A stretch of DNA of 64,000 nt from Aurantibacillus circumpalustris (GCF_029625215.1 NZ_CP121197.1:3038001-3102000), one strand, 5' to 3'; counted from the stretch's first letter, positions 27,288 through 36,914 are shown. The notes: generated by a model from the letters alone, not told the origin. Numbers and translations are program-made.

Positions 27288-27658
27288 AGCGATGTAATTA
27301 AAGTAAACTCTGGGAATAGACTAAACTGGGTGTTAATTAACTGTCGCTAATTTAAGAATATTTCTTTTGAGTTTAACTGGAATAAGTGTTTTGGATATTT
27401 TGCTTAACAAAAAGATTATTGTCATTTAATCAAGTTTAATAGTAATTCATACATCGTTTAACTTTATGATTTCAACTTGCAAAACAAATAATAAAAACAA
27501 TGATTTCCTAAAATTGTAATACAAAAATTAAAAACATAATTTCATACAAACTTGAACAAAGTTCATTTATGATTTCATGTTCAAAGTTAAAAACACATAA
27601 CTTGAAACATTTACAGCTATGTAATTTAATGCTTAATTTAACACTGAATTATTTAAAT
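27288..27658. other. Intergenic, possible regulatory palindrome
   Basis: About 370 bases between divergent genes. TGAAC-AAA-GTTCA at 27553-27565 is a perfect inverted repeat about 95 bases before the GldM-like gene and could be an operator. I see no gene. The stretch is otherwise A/T-rich and must hold the start sites of both flanking genes. Confidence 0.4.
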
Positions 27659-28303
27659 ATGAAAAAGCTATTGGTGTTTTATTTGATTTCTCTTTTTTGT
27701 ATAGAGACTTCTGGGCAAATTAATAATAAATCATACAGTCTAAACAATAAAATAATGTATTGTGGGCTTGTAAATTCGGTTTCAATTAAACCAAATGGTA
27801 CAGCCCAGAAAGACATCGCTGTAGGCGCTTCTGGAGCTGGTGTTAGTTTTAGATCGGATGAAGATGGTGTATACTCTTTCGTGTTCTCAGAAACTGGAGA
27901 CTCCTATGTAACGATATCTAAAAGAGGAAAAAATGGTTTTAAGCCCCTAGGTCCTCCAGATACAATTCATGTTCAAAAACTCCCACGCCCCTCATTAGTG
28001 CTTTCTGGTAAAATAGAACCTTCAGGGTTAACGAAGGCTGAGTTTTCTCAATTAGATTCCTTGTCTATAGAGTTGACTATAAATACAATGAAAATAAATT
28101 TTAAAATTCTGTCTGTCATTATTTCTGGAACTGATAATCAAGGTAGTGTTTTTAATTATCCTCAGTCAACAATACATTTTGAAGAACCAGTTAAAAAATT
28201 TTTCAGAGTAGCAAAAGTTAGTTCTGAAATCCGATTTGAGGTAATATTTATTACACCTGATGGTAAAAAGAAAAATTCAAAATATATCCTTAAAGTGATT
28301 TAA
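27659..28303 (+). CDS. Secreted lone GldM-type C-terminal domain protein
   Basis: A 214-residue protein from the ATG at 27659 (MKKLLVFYLISLF), which gives a good signal peptide ending ...ETSGQ; the frame could open at 27569 but that would bury the signal. The mature part resembles the beta-domain repeats in the periplasmic region of GldM, the T9SS/gliding motor protein: a YCGLVNSVSIKPNG start, a DTIHVQKLPRPSLVLSGK linker, then SLSIELTINTMKINFKILSVII and ...IRFEVIFITPDGKKKN. It has no N-terminal motor helix. It precedes an APC permease by 15 bases. It may be a free GldM-like interaction domain. Confidence 0.55.
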   Translation: MKKLLVFYLISLFCIETSGQINNKSYSLNNKIMYCGLVNSVSIKPNGTAQKDIAVGASGAGVSFRSDEDGVYSFVFSETGDSYVTISKRGKNGFKPLGPPDTIHVQKLPRPSLVLSGKIEPSGLTKAEFSQLDSLSIELTINTMKINFKILSVIISGTDNQGSVFNYPQSTIHFEEPVKKFFRVAKVSSEIRFEVIFITPDGKKKNSKYILKVI

Positions 28304-28318
28304 TTTATCCATTGACAA

Positions 28319-29647
28319 GTGAAAAAGAAGTTAAGAATAATTCAACTATCTGCTTTAATCTTCCTCACTATTTCAGGCGGTCCTTATGGACTAGAATCTC
28401 TTCTTAGCTACGTTGGCAACAACGGTGCTCTTTTACTTCTTTTTATAACGCCAATAATTTGGGATCTACCAGCAATTCTTACCGTACTGGAATTAAATAG
28501 CTTAATGCCAGTCACTGGAGGGTATTATCAATGGGTGAAGCGTGCTATGGGATTGAGATTTGCCTGGTATGAGGGTTGGTGGACTTGGCTATACACTTTT
28601 GTGGATCTCGCTATATACCCCGTTTTATTTATGGAATACCTTACCTATTTCTTTCCTGAGGCTGAATCATTTAAAATACCTATCTGCTTAATTATTATAT
28701 GGGCAAGCGCATATCTAAATATTAGAGGAATCATACTTGTTGGGAAAACTGCTGTCATCCTTGGAATAGCGGTCTTAGTACCTTTTTTCTTGTTATTTTA
28801 TTACTTTATCACACATCATTCAGTCGAAATTTCTTCACTCTCGCCTTCTTTACAAGGAATAAAATTCTCGGCTGTTGGTTTAGGATTGTATACAATAATG
28901 TGGAATTTTTTAGGTTGGGATAATGTTACTACATACGCAGAGGAAGTTGCAAAACCTATTCGTGCATACTTAATTTCTGTCGTGACGGCATTCGTTACAA
29001 TTTTTATAGTTTATTTTATGGTAATTATAATATCAATACAATCAGGAATTGACCATAATGAATTGAGCAGCGGAGGATTTCCAGTTTTAGGCGAACTTGT
29101 TGGCGGCAAGTGGTTAGGAGCTCTAATTGCAATTGGGGGGATGGCAAGTGGACTTGGACTTTATGCTTCAGTTTTACTTTCTGTCTCAAGGGTACCTCAA
29201 GCTATGAGTGAAGATAAATTGTTACCAAAAAAACTACATATACTTCATCGAAAATATCAAACCCCGCATTTATCAATTATTTGGTGTACTATTATTGTTA
29301 GTTTTATGATCGTGTTGCCATTTTCAGATTTGATAATTATGGATGTAATCATATATGGTGCAGCATTGTTTCTTGAATTTGCTTCATTAATTATTCTACG
29401 AATTAAAAAACCAAACAGTTACAGACCTTTCAAAATACCATTTAATGTTACTGGTTTAATCTTGATGATTTGTTTACCAATTGCAGTTTATGTTATTGCA
29501 TTAGTTGGTGCTATTATGAATGAAGGAAATACGATACGGCCAATAGTAATTTCACTCAGCATATTATTTAGCGCTGAAATCATATGGCAAATTATTATTT
29601 GGAGAAGACCTAATCTCTTAAAACAATTAATTCACAAAGAAATATAG
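28319..29647 (+). CDS. APC family amino acid permease
   Basis: A 442-residue integral membrane transporter with about 12 hydrophobic helices. It has the family's N-terminal helix 1 (FLTISGGPYGLESLLS), helix 2-3 region with LPVTGGYYQW-like MPVTGGYYQWVKRAMG near residue 65, and a WNFLGWDN unwound helix 6. It should exchange or import an amino acid or amine. The start is a GTG at 28319, 15 bases after the preceding stop. The next gene starts 33 bases later, so the permease, the SpoIIE phosphatase and perhaps the GldM-like gene form an operon. Substrate unknown. Confidence 0.85.
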   Translation: MKKKLRIIQLSALIFLTISGGPYGLESLLSYVGNNGALLLLFITPIIWDLPAILTVLELNSLMPVTGGYYQWVKRAMGLRFAWYEGWWTWLYTFVDLAIYPVLFMEYLTYFFPEAESFKIPICLIIIWASAYLNIRGIILVGKTAVILGIAVLVPFFLLFYYFITHHSVEISSLSPSLQGIKFSAVGLGLYTIMWNFLGWDNVTTYAEEVAKPIRAYLISVVTAFVTIFIVYFMVIIISIQSGIDHNELSSGGFPVLGELVGGKWLGALIAIGGMASGLGLYASVLLSVSRVPQAMSEDKLLPKKLHILHRKYQTPHLSIIWCTIIVSFMIVLPFSDLIIMDVIIYGAALFLEFASLIILRIKKPNSYRPFKIPFNVTGLILMICLPIAVYVIALVGAIMNEGNTIRPIVISLSILFSAEIIWQIIIWRRPNLLKQLIHKEI

Positions 29648-29680
29648 TCACTAAAAATTACAATACTAAAATAAAGCCCA

Positions 29681-31171
29681 ATGATTAAAATACAAATCTT
29701 AGATTGGAAAAAATCGAGTACCAAAATTGTTATTATGGTCTTTCTAGCATTGCTAGTGTTATCTACATTTTTTATAATTAGTTCTTATAGGAGTTTTCTA
29801 AATAATTCGAAGGCAAGTGTAATGCAAAGACTCCAGTCAATATCAAATACTCTTGCACTTCAAATCGAATCCAAGAATATAGAATATTTAGATTCACTAC
29901 TCAGAATTGGCAAACCCAAAAGCGAGGTACAAAATGATGCCAGAATAATCTCAATTAATTCTAAATTGGATAAAGTAGCATTAGTAAATAACATTGAAGA
30001 GCCTATCTCAATTATATACTATAACAATAAAAACGGTAAATTCTTTTTCATTGCTAACTCTGCTGCTGATTCAATTTTTTTTTCGGACCCTTACTATCAA
30101 GTTTCTCATGACTTTCAAACTATGTATGAAGAAGGTGGAGCATTGGGTCCATACGAAGACGAATTCGGTACCTGGCTAACCTCTTTAACGCCAATTAAGA
30201 ATGATTCGAATAAAACTGTTGGGGCAGTCGAAGTAGATCTAAAATTCGATTCGTTTATTAGTGAAGCAAACTCCACACTTTATACGAACCTATTAGCTTC
30301 GATAGCAATTTTCATTTTTACAAGTGTAGTTCTTTTACGTTATGTGAGAGTCGTTTTAGTGTTTGAAGAAAAGATTCAAACAAAACTCAAATTGAGTCAT
30401 GACATTATTGAAGAGAAAAACACCGAAATTATTCAAAGTATTAACTACGCCTTAAGAATTCAACGGGCTATACTACCATCAAATGAAATGGTTAAAAAAC
30501 ATTTACCAAACTCCTTTATTTTTTATCAACCAAAGGATATTGTGGCTGGTGATTTTTATTGGATGGAAACTGCAAATGATGTTGTCTTAATTGCAGCTTG
30601 CGATTGCACAGGTCACGGCGTTCCAGGGGCTATGGTTTCTGTGGTATGCCATAATGCATTGAATAGAGCCGTTAGAGAATTTGGGAAAACCATTCCTGGG
30701 GAGATACTTAATCAAACGGAGGAAATTGTTGTAGATTATTTTTCGCAGAGCGAAGATGATATTAAAGATGGAATGGATATTTCTCTTTGTTCGTTCAACC
30801 CAAAGTCTAGAACTCTACAATGGGCTGGGGCTAACAATCCGTTATGGTTAGTTCAAAATGGTAAGTTAATCGAGATAAAAGCTGACAAACAACCAATAGG
30901 TAAGATTGAGGATAGCAAACCTTTTACTACTCACACGTTTGAGTTATTCGAAGGTGATATGATTTATCTTTTTACAGATGGTTATGCAGATCAATTTGGA
31001 GGGCCTACAGGGCAAAAAAAACTTACTCGAAAACGATTTAAAGAACTAGTACTTAGTTTTCAGCATCAAACTTTAAATGATCAACACATGGTCATTGGTA
31101 AATTTATTAATGATTATCGCAAAGAAATCGAACAAATTGATGATATCTTGGTAATGGGAATCAAAGTTTAG
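29681..31171 (+). CDS. Membrane sensor SpoIIE/PP2C-type serine phosphatase
   Basis: A 496-residue two-pass membrane phosphatase. It has a TM helix (about 18-38), an extracytoplasmic sensor region (about 39-203), a second TM helix (about 204-224), a short coiled coil, and a cytoplasmic SpoIIE/PPM domain (about 250-496). The metal-binding aspartates are in VAGDFYW, CDCTGHGVPGAM, KDGMDISLC, LFTDGYADQFGG and IDDILVMG. It should dephosphorylate a serine or threonine on a partner such as an anti-sigma-factor antagonist, but no such partner is visible nearby. It follows the permease gene by 33 bases. Confidence 0.9.
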   Translation: MIKIQILDWKKSSTKIVIMVFLALLVLSTFFIISSYRSFLNNSKASVMQRLQSISNTLALQIESKNIEYLDSLLRIGKPKSEVQNDARIISINSKLDKVALVNNIEEPISIIYYNNKNGKFFFIANSAADSIFFSDPYYQVSHDFQTMYEEGGALGPYEDEFGTWLTSLTPIKNDSNKTVGAVEVDLKFDSFISEANSTLYTNLLASIAIFIFTSVVLLRYVRVVLVFEEKIQTKLKLSHDIIEEKNTEIIQSINYALRIQRAILPSNEMVKKHLPNSFIFYQPKDIVAGDFYWMETANDVVLIAACDCTGHGVPGAMVSVVCHNALNRAVREFGKTIPGEILNQTEEIVVDYFSQSEDDIKDGMDISLCSFNPKSRTLQWAGANNPLWLVQNGKLIEIKADKQPIGKIEDSKPFTTHTFELFEGDMIYLFTDGYADQFGGPTGQKKLTRKRFKELVLSFQHQTLNDQHMVIGKFINDYRKEIEQIDDILVMGIKV

Positions 31172-31253
31172 CTAATTTAAAACATCAAACGAATAATGTA
31201 TTGCACAACGCACTTACATTGAAAGAAGAAGAATACACTAAAACATTTTCATT

Positions 31254-31859
31254 ATGCGTCTTATTCTTATTATTACAACTGCAATCTTATTTAAGTACAG
31301 CTACTTTGGACAGTCTGACGAAGACTATTTTAAAAAAGGCAAAGAAAAAGCAGAACAAAAAGATTACACAACTGCGATTTTAAATTATGATCAAGCAATT
31401 TTGATCAATTCAAAGGACTCTAGTTACTACTTTTTTAGAGCCAAGTCCAAACACGCTTTAAAAGACTTCAAGGGAGCTATTTTAGACTATGATATCGCCA
31501 TTACTACTAGTCCAAAATACGGACAAGCTTATAATAATCGAGGAACAGAAAAATATGCACTTAAAAATTATCAAGGAGCCGTTTTAGATTACAACAAAGC
31601 CCTAGAGCTCAACCCGAATGATTCTCTTGTATATGTCAACAGAGGAGCTGCGAAGAATAGCCTTGCAGACTATAGAGGTGCCATTCAAGACTATAATAAA
31701 GCCATCGAACTAAATTCAAATAATCGAAGTGCATATTTTAATAGAGCAATCACTAGGAAAACGTTGGGTGAAAATGATGGTGCCTGTGATGATATGAGAA
31801 AAGCTTTAGAGTTGGGCTCAGCAGAAGCAATTGAAGGAGTAAAAATGTTTTGCAATTAA
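31254..31859 (+). CDS. Secreted TPR-repeat protein
   Basis: A 201-residue protein with a signal peptide (about 1-18) and five tetratricopeptide repeats of the DYDxAIxxNxxxxxxYxxRG/N form (for example YTTAILNYDQAIL and YQGAVLDYNKALELNPND). It should be an envelope scaffolding or adaptor protein. It lies 82 bases after the phosphatase gene in the same direction. No enzymatic motif is seen. Confidence 0.85.
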   Translation: MRLILIITTAILFKYSYFGQSDEDYFKKGKEKAEQKDYTTAILNYDQAILINSKDSSYYFFRAKSKHALKDFKGAILDYDIAITTSPKYGQAYNNRGTEKYALKNYQGAVLDYNKALELNPNDSLVYVNRGAAKNSLADYRGAIQDYNKAIELNSNNRSAYFNRAITRKTLGENDGACDDMRKALELGSAEAIEGVKMFCN

Positions 31860-31931
31860 TCTTTATTCTTTGTTTATCTTATGACTTCGTTCTACTTTAG
31901 ATTCCGAAAGTTATATTTAATATAACTCTTG

Positions 31932-32156
31932 TCAAGTGTTTTGTATCAATAAGACTCCTCGCCAAATCAAAAGACTAAAGATGAAACCAAATCCAATTAA
32001 GTTAAAAATCAAAAGACTTTTGATATCCAACATTGAGGGGTTGTTAATTAGTAAATAAACAGATGCAAGCATCAAACAAAGCGGAATGAAAGAAAGCCAA
32101 GATGCCCATATTCTGAATAAACGTAAAGGTTCATTTTTATTTTCTGGGTTTTTCAT
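31932..32156 (-). CDS. Small two-helix membrane protein
   Basis: A 74-residue protein with two hydrophobic helices (about 15-32 and 46-66) after a charged NxNEPLRLF start. No family recognised. It stands alone between convergent and divergent neighbours. Confidence 0.5.
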   Translation of the reverse strand: MKNPENKNEPLRLFRIWASWLSFIPLCLMLASVYLLINNPSMLDIKSLLIFNLIGFGFIFSLLIWRGVLLIQNT

Positions 32157-32317
32157 ACTAAAAATGTATTATAAATATACAGCTTTTTCAAACAATTAAA
32201 ACAAAATTAGTCGTATTGAGCTGCCTCTAATGCTATATTTTATAGCAAGACCTCGCTTCTTTTTTAAGTAACTTAGAGTGAGTAATCCAGAATATCAACT
32301 GCTATAATACACCCAAA

Positions 32318-33724
32318 ATGACCATCCAGAAAAATTATATAGAAGTTAAAGCATTTATTGATTCTACTGAAAAGGATTTTGAAAATCTCTGGGCAACCTT
32401 AATGGATTTAAAGAAAAGAAAAAAAACAATGAATCTAGAATTAGGAAAAAACATCATTTCCTTTCAAGTTTTGTTAGCTACAGTTTTATTCAAGATTACT
32501 AGAGAATACTATGTTGTAACCAAGATTGATAAAGACATTAAGAGGAATCAAAAACAATACATTGCTTCCAAGTTTATTAATTTAAAAAAGGAAGGCGAAA
32601 AATACAAAAACTGTTTAACCTCATTAATTTATATCGGCAAAAGCCTTGGGGATGCCTTTGTGTATTTGTTTTATCAAAATGAAAACGAACAGTTATCGAA
32701 CCATTTGCAACAGCAAGAAAACGTTCTTCTACCAAATCCTAAATCAAATGGGGGATTTGGTGAATTAGAATTTATTAAAAAGACCCCGTTTTTCAATGGT
32801 AATATCGTTCTTTACCACAACATAACAAACATCTTAAGATTAGGTGACGTTAGTCTATTTAATCTGGAGACAGGTAAATTAACTGGGATTGGAGAATTGA
32901 AAACGCATAGAATTGGTAACACTCTTAATATTCAGTTAACTATTATTGGTCACAAATCACAACCATTACATTTCAAGAAAAATGACCGCCAAACAAAGGA
33001 TTCAAATACTAAACCATTTCAAGTACCGAATGAAGAAAGATTTAAAAAACAAATAAAAACGATTCAAGGTTCTTTTGAATACCTTAATACAAAAAACCCT
33101 ACCGTAAAAACATTTATACAATATAATAATTACTACAAACTACTAGAACAAATCGTTAATAGTAACAAAGGAGGGTTCACAATTGAAGCTGTTGATAGAG
33201 CGATTGCAATAGGATGCTTTAGAATACCAAAATCATCATTTTCTGAAAGAATAATGTGGGACTACACCCCAGATAGTATTCAAGATGATCTCGGAAGCGT
33301 TAGTGGTATTTTTAATGCTCCAAAACATAATTATATGCTATTTGGGAGTCTTCAATATAATAAAGGTGTTAATGCAAGCATATTGCCTGGTGTACAACCT
33401 TTGATTTGGAGCAGAATTAATAACGCTGTGCTTAAACAGATTATTTTTGGTGAAATATTTATTATTACTTTATTTAACCCTGGGCATTTAATTTGCGATT
33501 TTGAAAAACTAGGATTTGTATTGAGCGATGACAAAAGATTGCTATACAAAATGGATGGCAATAAGCGGATTGGGTTTGAAGGTTTGGAATATTGTTTTAA
33601 ACTTATAACAGATTTTTTACAACATGAGAAAGTGATAATTGATACCATAAATAAAAGTTTAGAAAAAATGAATGAAATGGATATCAAAGTAAATACAAAG
33701 GCAATAATAAATTATCAATTCTAA
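32318..33724 (+). CDS. Unknown protein with PD-(D/E)XK-like nuclease signature
   Basis: A 468-residue protein with a helical N-terminus (about 1-100) and a central region of RLGDVSLF...TGIGELKTHRIG (about 180-205). That region has the D-x(n)-E-x-K arrangement typical of PD-(D/E)XK nucleases: Asp then a short hairpin then ELK. Just upstream are GGFGELEFI and GNIVLYHNITNIL. The rest is unfamiliar. No membrane or signal segment. A possible Rx4H or HNH motif is not present. This gives a candidate nuclease effector, but a chance match in a beta-hairpin is possible. Confidence 0.55.
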   Translation: MTIQKNYIEVKAFIDSTEKDFENLWATLMDLKKRKKTMNLELGKNIISFQVLLATVLFKITREYYVVTKIDKDIKRNQKQYIASKFINLKKEGEKYKNCLTSLIYIGKSLGDAFVYLFYQNENEQLSNHLQQQENVLLPNPKSNGGFGELEFIKKTPFFNGNIVLYHNITNILRLGDVSLFNLETGKLTGIGELKTHRIGNTLNIQLTIIGHKSQPLHFKKNDRQTKDSNTKPFQVPNEERFKKQIKTIQGSFEYLNTKNPTVKTFIQYNNYYKLLEQIVNSNKGGFTIEAVDRAIAIGCFRIPKSSFSERIMWDYTPDSIQDDLGSVSGIFNAPKHNYMLFGSLQYNKGVNASILPGVQPLIWSRINNAVLKQIIFGEIFIITLFNPGHLICDFEKLGFVLSDDKRLLYKMDGNKRIGFEGLEYCFKLITDFLQHEKVIIDTINKSLEKMNEMDIKVNTKAIINYQF

Positions 33725-33739
33725 TCTCACATATTTTTA

Positions 33740-34231
33740 TCAGTGCAATTCGAGACGAAAATTTGGCCTTAAAAAAGTTCCGATAAATTTTCCAATATGT
33801 CTTCTTTGAAAAATTACTTCAATTTGCATTGCATCTAAACTATTTTCATCCTTTTCTTCAATCTTCGATTTTATTTTGAACTTATATCTATCCATCATCT
33901 TTCCAATTTCAGCTTGATCAAATTTGAGTTTTATAACTCTTAATACAAAGACCATTTCAACATTCAATTCATAAGAGAACACTGTCCTCCAGATTTTTAC
34001 AGCCTCTTCATGTGAATCAAAACGTTTATAACTTTCAACTACCAATTTAAATATTCCATCTGCAACTCTTTTGCAATGAGCTTTCCGTTGACCAATGCTT
34101 TCAGTTCTAGATGATAATTCAATCAGATATTTGTCTTCACCCACACAGATTTTACTAAGAAATATTTCGTCGCTACCAAAAAAGAATGTTTGTTCTTCTC
34201 GAATTATAAATATTTTGTTATCAATAATCAT
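33740..34231 (-). CDS. Unknown protein coupled to serine recombinase gene
   Basis: A 163-residue protein that I do not recognise. It begins just 1 base after the recombinase stop and shares its transcript. Its N-terminal half (FFFGSDEIFLSKICVGEDKYLIELSS...) weakly resembles the protein encoded at 34980-35504 (TYFLTLIRTRDKYLLEVTDSKK...), so the two may be paralogues. Acidic and basic stretches alternate, and no cysteine cluster or membrane segment is seen. Confidence 0.5.
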   Translation of the reverse strand: MIIDNKIFIIREEQTFFFGSDEIFLSKICVGEDKYLIELSSRTESIGQRKAHCKRVADGIFKLVVESYKRFDSHEEAVKIWRTVFSYELNVEMVFVLRVIKLKFDQAEIGKMMDRYKFKIKSKIEEKDENSLDAMQIEVIFQRRHIGKFIGTFLRPNFRLELH

Positions 34232-34232
34232 C

Positions 34233-34901
34233 TCAAATAATTTCAGCTCGTTTCGCTAGAAGCCATACTGAGTATGGTGTATGAGGTTTTCCTTGACTGC
34301 TAAAAAAACCATCAGCATTTAATTTATCTGCAATTTGTTTGTAGGTTATTTTTGCCTGAGCAATTAATAATTTAATAACAGCAGTCGCTCGCATATTATT
34401 CGGATTGCTACTTGCAGCTTCTTTTCTCACAGATGCCCCTTTCTGTCTAGCTTCCAGCGTGAGGTTTTTTGGATTACCTAATTTAGTTCCTCGTTGTTTT
34501 GCTACTTGCAAACTTTTCGAGGTACGTTCCGAAATTAATTTTGCTTCGTTTTCAGCAACTGCACTTAATATGTGAATGGTTAAAGGCGTTGCGAATGGGG
34601 CATCACAGGCGACGAAAGGTATTTTACTTTCCAGCAGTGTTGCAGTAAAGACTACATTTCTGGCCAATCGGTCTAACTTTGCGATCAACAACGTCGCACC
34701 AGTTTGTTTACACATCTCAATCGCTTTGTAAATTTCAACACGCTTCTTTTTCGAAGTGCCTGTTTCAACCTCGACGAACTCAGCAATTATTTCTCCATCT
34801 CTAGCATAACTTTGCACAGATTGTCTTTGTGCTTCAAGTCCAAGTCCGCTTTGTCCTTGTCTTGCCGTGGAACATCTTGTATATGCAACGTATTTTATCA
34901 T
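34233..34901 (-). CDS. Serine recombinase / resolvase
   Basis: A 222-residue serine recombinase of the resolvase/invertase class, which cuts and rejoins DNA through a phosphoserine link. It has the catalytic YTRCSTARQG segment with Ser11, the LLIAKLDRLARNV motif (about residues 70-82), and IHILSAVAENEAKLISERT (about 106-124) with the E-helix. A short C-terminal HTH-like region with IADKLNADGF follows (about 185-210). Length fits a small resolvase. It could invert or resolve DNA in this array. It is joined to the next gene by a 1-base gap. Confidence 0.9.
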   Translation of the reverse strand: MIKYVAYTRCSTARQGQSGLGLEAQRQSVQSYARDGEIIAEFVEVETGTSKKKRVEIYKAIEMCKQTGATLLIAKLDRLARNVVFTATLLESKIPFVACDAPFATPLTIHILSAVAENEAKLISERTSKSLQVAKQRGTKLGNPKNLTLEARQKGASVRKEAASSNPNNMRATAVIKLLIAQAKITYKQIADKLNADGFFSSQGKPHTPYSVWLLAKRAEII

Positions 34902-34979
34902 TTTTGTTTGTTTATATAGAACCTTAAACCTTCGTTTGTGTTATTATATGAGTTGTAAAAAGACTGCCAAAATTGCCGC

Positions 34980-35504
34980 TTAGTAACTTTTTGGATAAAA
35001 ATAGAAGCGATAGCCAATTCCAGAATCAAAAACTCCTTTGAAATAACCAAACTTATTTTTTTTATTCGGGATGCCAATCTCTATCGTTAATTTTTTGCCT
35101 TTAATGTCGAAAACCAATTCATCTTCATGAATGTATTTCACTTCTAAAGAAAATTTCTTAATGATCTTTTCGATTGTAGAAAAATGAAATGTCTGATCAT
35201 ACAATCTCATAGCCAAAACTGTTTCACGAACAGTCTTGTAAGAAAAACAGTTCTTAAGACATAGGTCCACAATTGCATAGTTTGTCTGTCGTTGTAATTG
35301 TTTTTTGAAAACTTCGTAGACATAGATTGCAATACTTTTGTCGAGCTTTAACCTACGACCATATATTTTTTTTGAATCAGTAACTTCTAATAAATATTTA
35401 TCTCTAGTTCGGATAAGAGTCAAGAAGTAAGTTCTTCCATGATCATAGGTGAAAGCCACATCTTCCACTATTTTAAACTCAAATTCTTTGTTTTTAATTT
35501 CCAT
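34980..35504 (-). CDS. Unknown protein, member of the minus-strand array
   Basis: A 174-residue unrecognised protein (start MEIKNKEFEFKIVEDVAF). The ATG immediately follows the stop of the 35505-35810 gene, so translation is coupled and it lacks its own 29-bp element. It has an aromatic N-terminal beta-rich half that weakly resembles the 33740-34231 product and a charged C-terminal part ending YFYPKSY. No motif seen. Confidence 0.5.
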   Translation of the reverse strand: MEIKNKEFEFKIVEDVAFTYDHGRTYFLTLIRTRDKYLLEVTDSKKIYGRRLKLDKSIAIYVYEVFKKQLQRQTNYAIVDLCLKNCFSYKTVRETVLAMRLYDQTFHFSTIEKIIKKFSLEVKYIHEDELVFDIKGKKLTIEIGIPNKKNKFGYFKGVFDSGIGYRFYFYPKSY

Positions 35505-35810
35505 TTAGTCAAAATCAAGTTCTACCCATTGCATTTCATTTTGATAAGGATGCTCTGTAACCAAATATCCTAACCTATTTACTAAATGATACCCAGCTGA
35601 ATAACACATTGAGTTCCCATCACCTTCTAGGATAGTCCACACAAGCTTTGCCGTGTCGGGATTATTCGCTAAGGATAGAATATATTCCAGTTCGGGTCCA
35701 TAGGTTTCATACATCCAACCGTTAAAGGCTGCATTCTCACCACCAACAATATGATTTTGCTGCGGCTTGTAAACTTCCTCGAACTCTTCTTCTGTAATTC
35801 TGTTTTTCAT
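35505..35810 (-). CDS. Unknown acidic 101-residue protein, phage/plasmid-array type
   Basis: Acidic protein beginning MKNRITEEEFEEVYKP. The later segment (DTAKLVWTILEGDGNSMCYSAGYHLVNRLGYLVTEHP) resembles small conserved proteins in Bacteroidota mobile elements, from memory. A full 29-bp element ends 12 bases before its ATG. It is coupled to the next gene. Confidence 0.6.
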   Translation of the reverse strand: MKNRITEEEFEEVYKPQQNHIVGGENAAFNGWMYETYGPELEYILSLANNPDTAKLVWTILEGDGNSMCYSAGYHLVNRLGYLVTEHPYQNEMQWVELDFD

Positions 35811-35822
35811 ATTGCTTTATTC

Positions 35823-35851
35823 TATAGGGATGATTTTAAAAAAAGAATATT
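35823..35851 (-). promoter_or_regulatory. 29-bp element, copy 1
   Basis: Orientation toward the 35505-35810 gene. It has the fixed blocks ATATTCTTTTT and TCCCTATA; 12 bases separate it from the ATG. The middle is TTAAAATCA. Confidence 0.85.
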
Positions 35852-35966
35852 GAAAACGCTGTAGCTCTAGATAGTTCAATTTGCTCTTTTAATAAACAAA
35901 GCATTGATTACTTTACCTATTCATTTGTGATATAATTAGTTGGTAGATGAATATGCTTTTTTAGTA

Positions 35967-36914
35967 TTAAATGTTTATTAGCATATTCAAGGCTTGTGCA
36001 ACAACCTTGGCGGAAGAGCCATCTACAATGCTTTCGAATTTGGAAGATTGATCTTTATAAGATTTAACGTGATCGAAATAATGGGTGATCCCATTGTAAA
36101 ATCCAAAACATGTGCCTAAGATATGTTCTTGACCAATTCCAGTGAAGTAGCTTGTCATTACTGAGTCACGGATATTTTTGATACGTGTACTATCCTCTTT
36201 TTCAGAAACGAATAATTGGTCGATTAATTTTTTTACTTGAGTATCAGTAATTGTTTTTTTAGCCATGAGATTGAAACACTCATTCATCTCCTTTACATAT
36301 TGATTTGATATGCCTAAAAATTTGTGTGCTTGCTCAAGATTTGCTTGCACATTAGAGGTATGGCGGATAGAAACTTTGTTACTAGTTCCCTTAAGACAAG
36401 CATTTAATGTATTAGAACAAACAACTCGAATTGGCGACAAACAAGCTACAATGGAACCACTACCATCATGAGAAGATGTTAGTACGACATACATTTCTGT
36501 TAAATCATCGGTGCCAGCAATTCTGATATATTCAGGCATCTTCGCTGATATAAAAATTCTTTCGCCCTTCCCAAGCGAACCTGAAGTTTCAAAAATTGCT
36601 TGGCCAGAACCAACAATCGAATCAAAAAAACCAAAGGCATCTTGGTTCTGAACTACAGTATATCCTTTGCCTACAATTCCAAAAATATCGTTTGTGTCTT
36701 TACGCATAGTTGCAAACTTGTCAGCTACTGGTAACATCAGTCCTTCGACATTTGCATTTACAGGCACTTTTGAAACCTCATAATCAAGATTGGCCAATTT
36801 TATTGCTTGTTCACTGGTCATTGCATTTTCAACAATGGTTCCCAATCCATGCCACGCCTTTTGTGTCGAAGCAAAGCTTGTTTTTCCATTTCTTGTTTCT
36901 AAATTATGTGCCAT
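35967..36914 (-). CDS. DUF932 phage/plasmid-like protein
   Basis: A 315-residue DUF932 protein from the ATG at 36914 (MAHNLETRNGKTSFASTQKAWHGLG), the family's usual N-terminus. The open frame extends upstream to 36989, but that extension runs back through the 29-bp element and is not coding. Members are common on plasmids, phages and conjugative elements; their function is unsettled. The KGTSNKVSIRHTSN, VVQNQDAFGFFDSIVGSG and ERIFISAKMPEYI segments are typical. A 29-bp element lies 26 bases upstream of the ATG. Confidence 0.92.
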   Translation of the reverse strand: MAHNLETRNGKTSFASTQKAWHGLGTIVENAMTSEQAIKLANLDYEVSKVPVNANVEGLMLPVADKFATMRKDTNDIFGIVGKGYTVVQNQDAFGFFDSIVGSGQAIFETSGSLGKGERIFISAKMPEYIRIAGTDDLTEMYVVLTSSHDGSGSIVACLSPIRVVCSNTLNACLKGTSNKVSIRHTSNVQANLEQAHKFLGISNQYVKEMNECFNLMAKKTITDTQVKKLIDQLFVSEKEDSTRIKNIRDSVMTSYFTGIGQEHILGTCFGFYNGITHYFDHVKSYKDQSSKFESIVDGSSAKVVAQALNMLINI

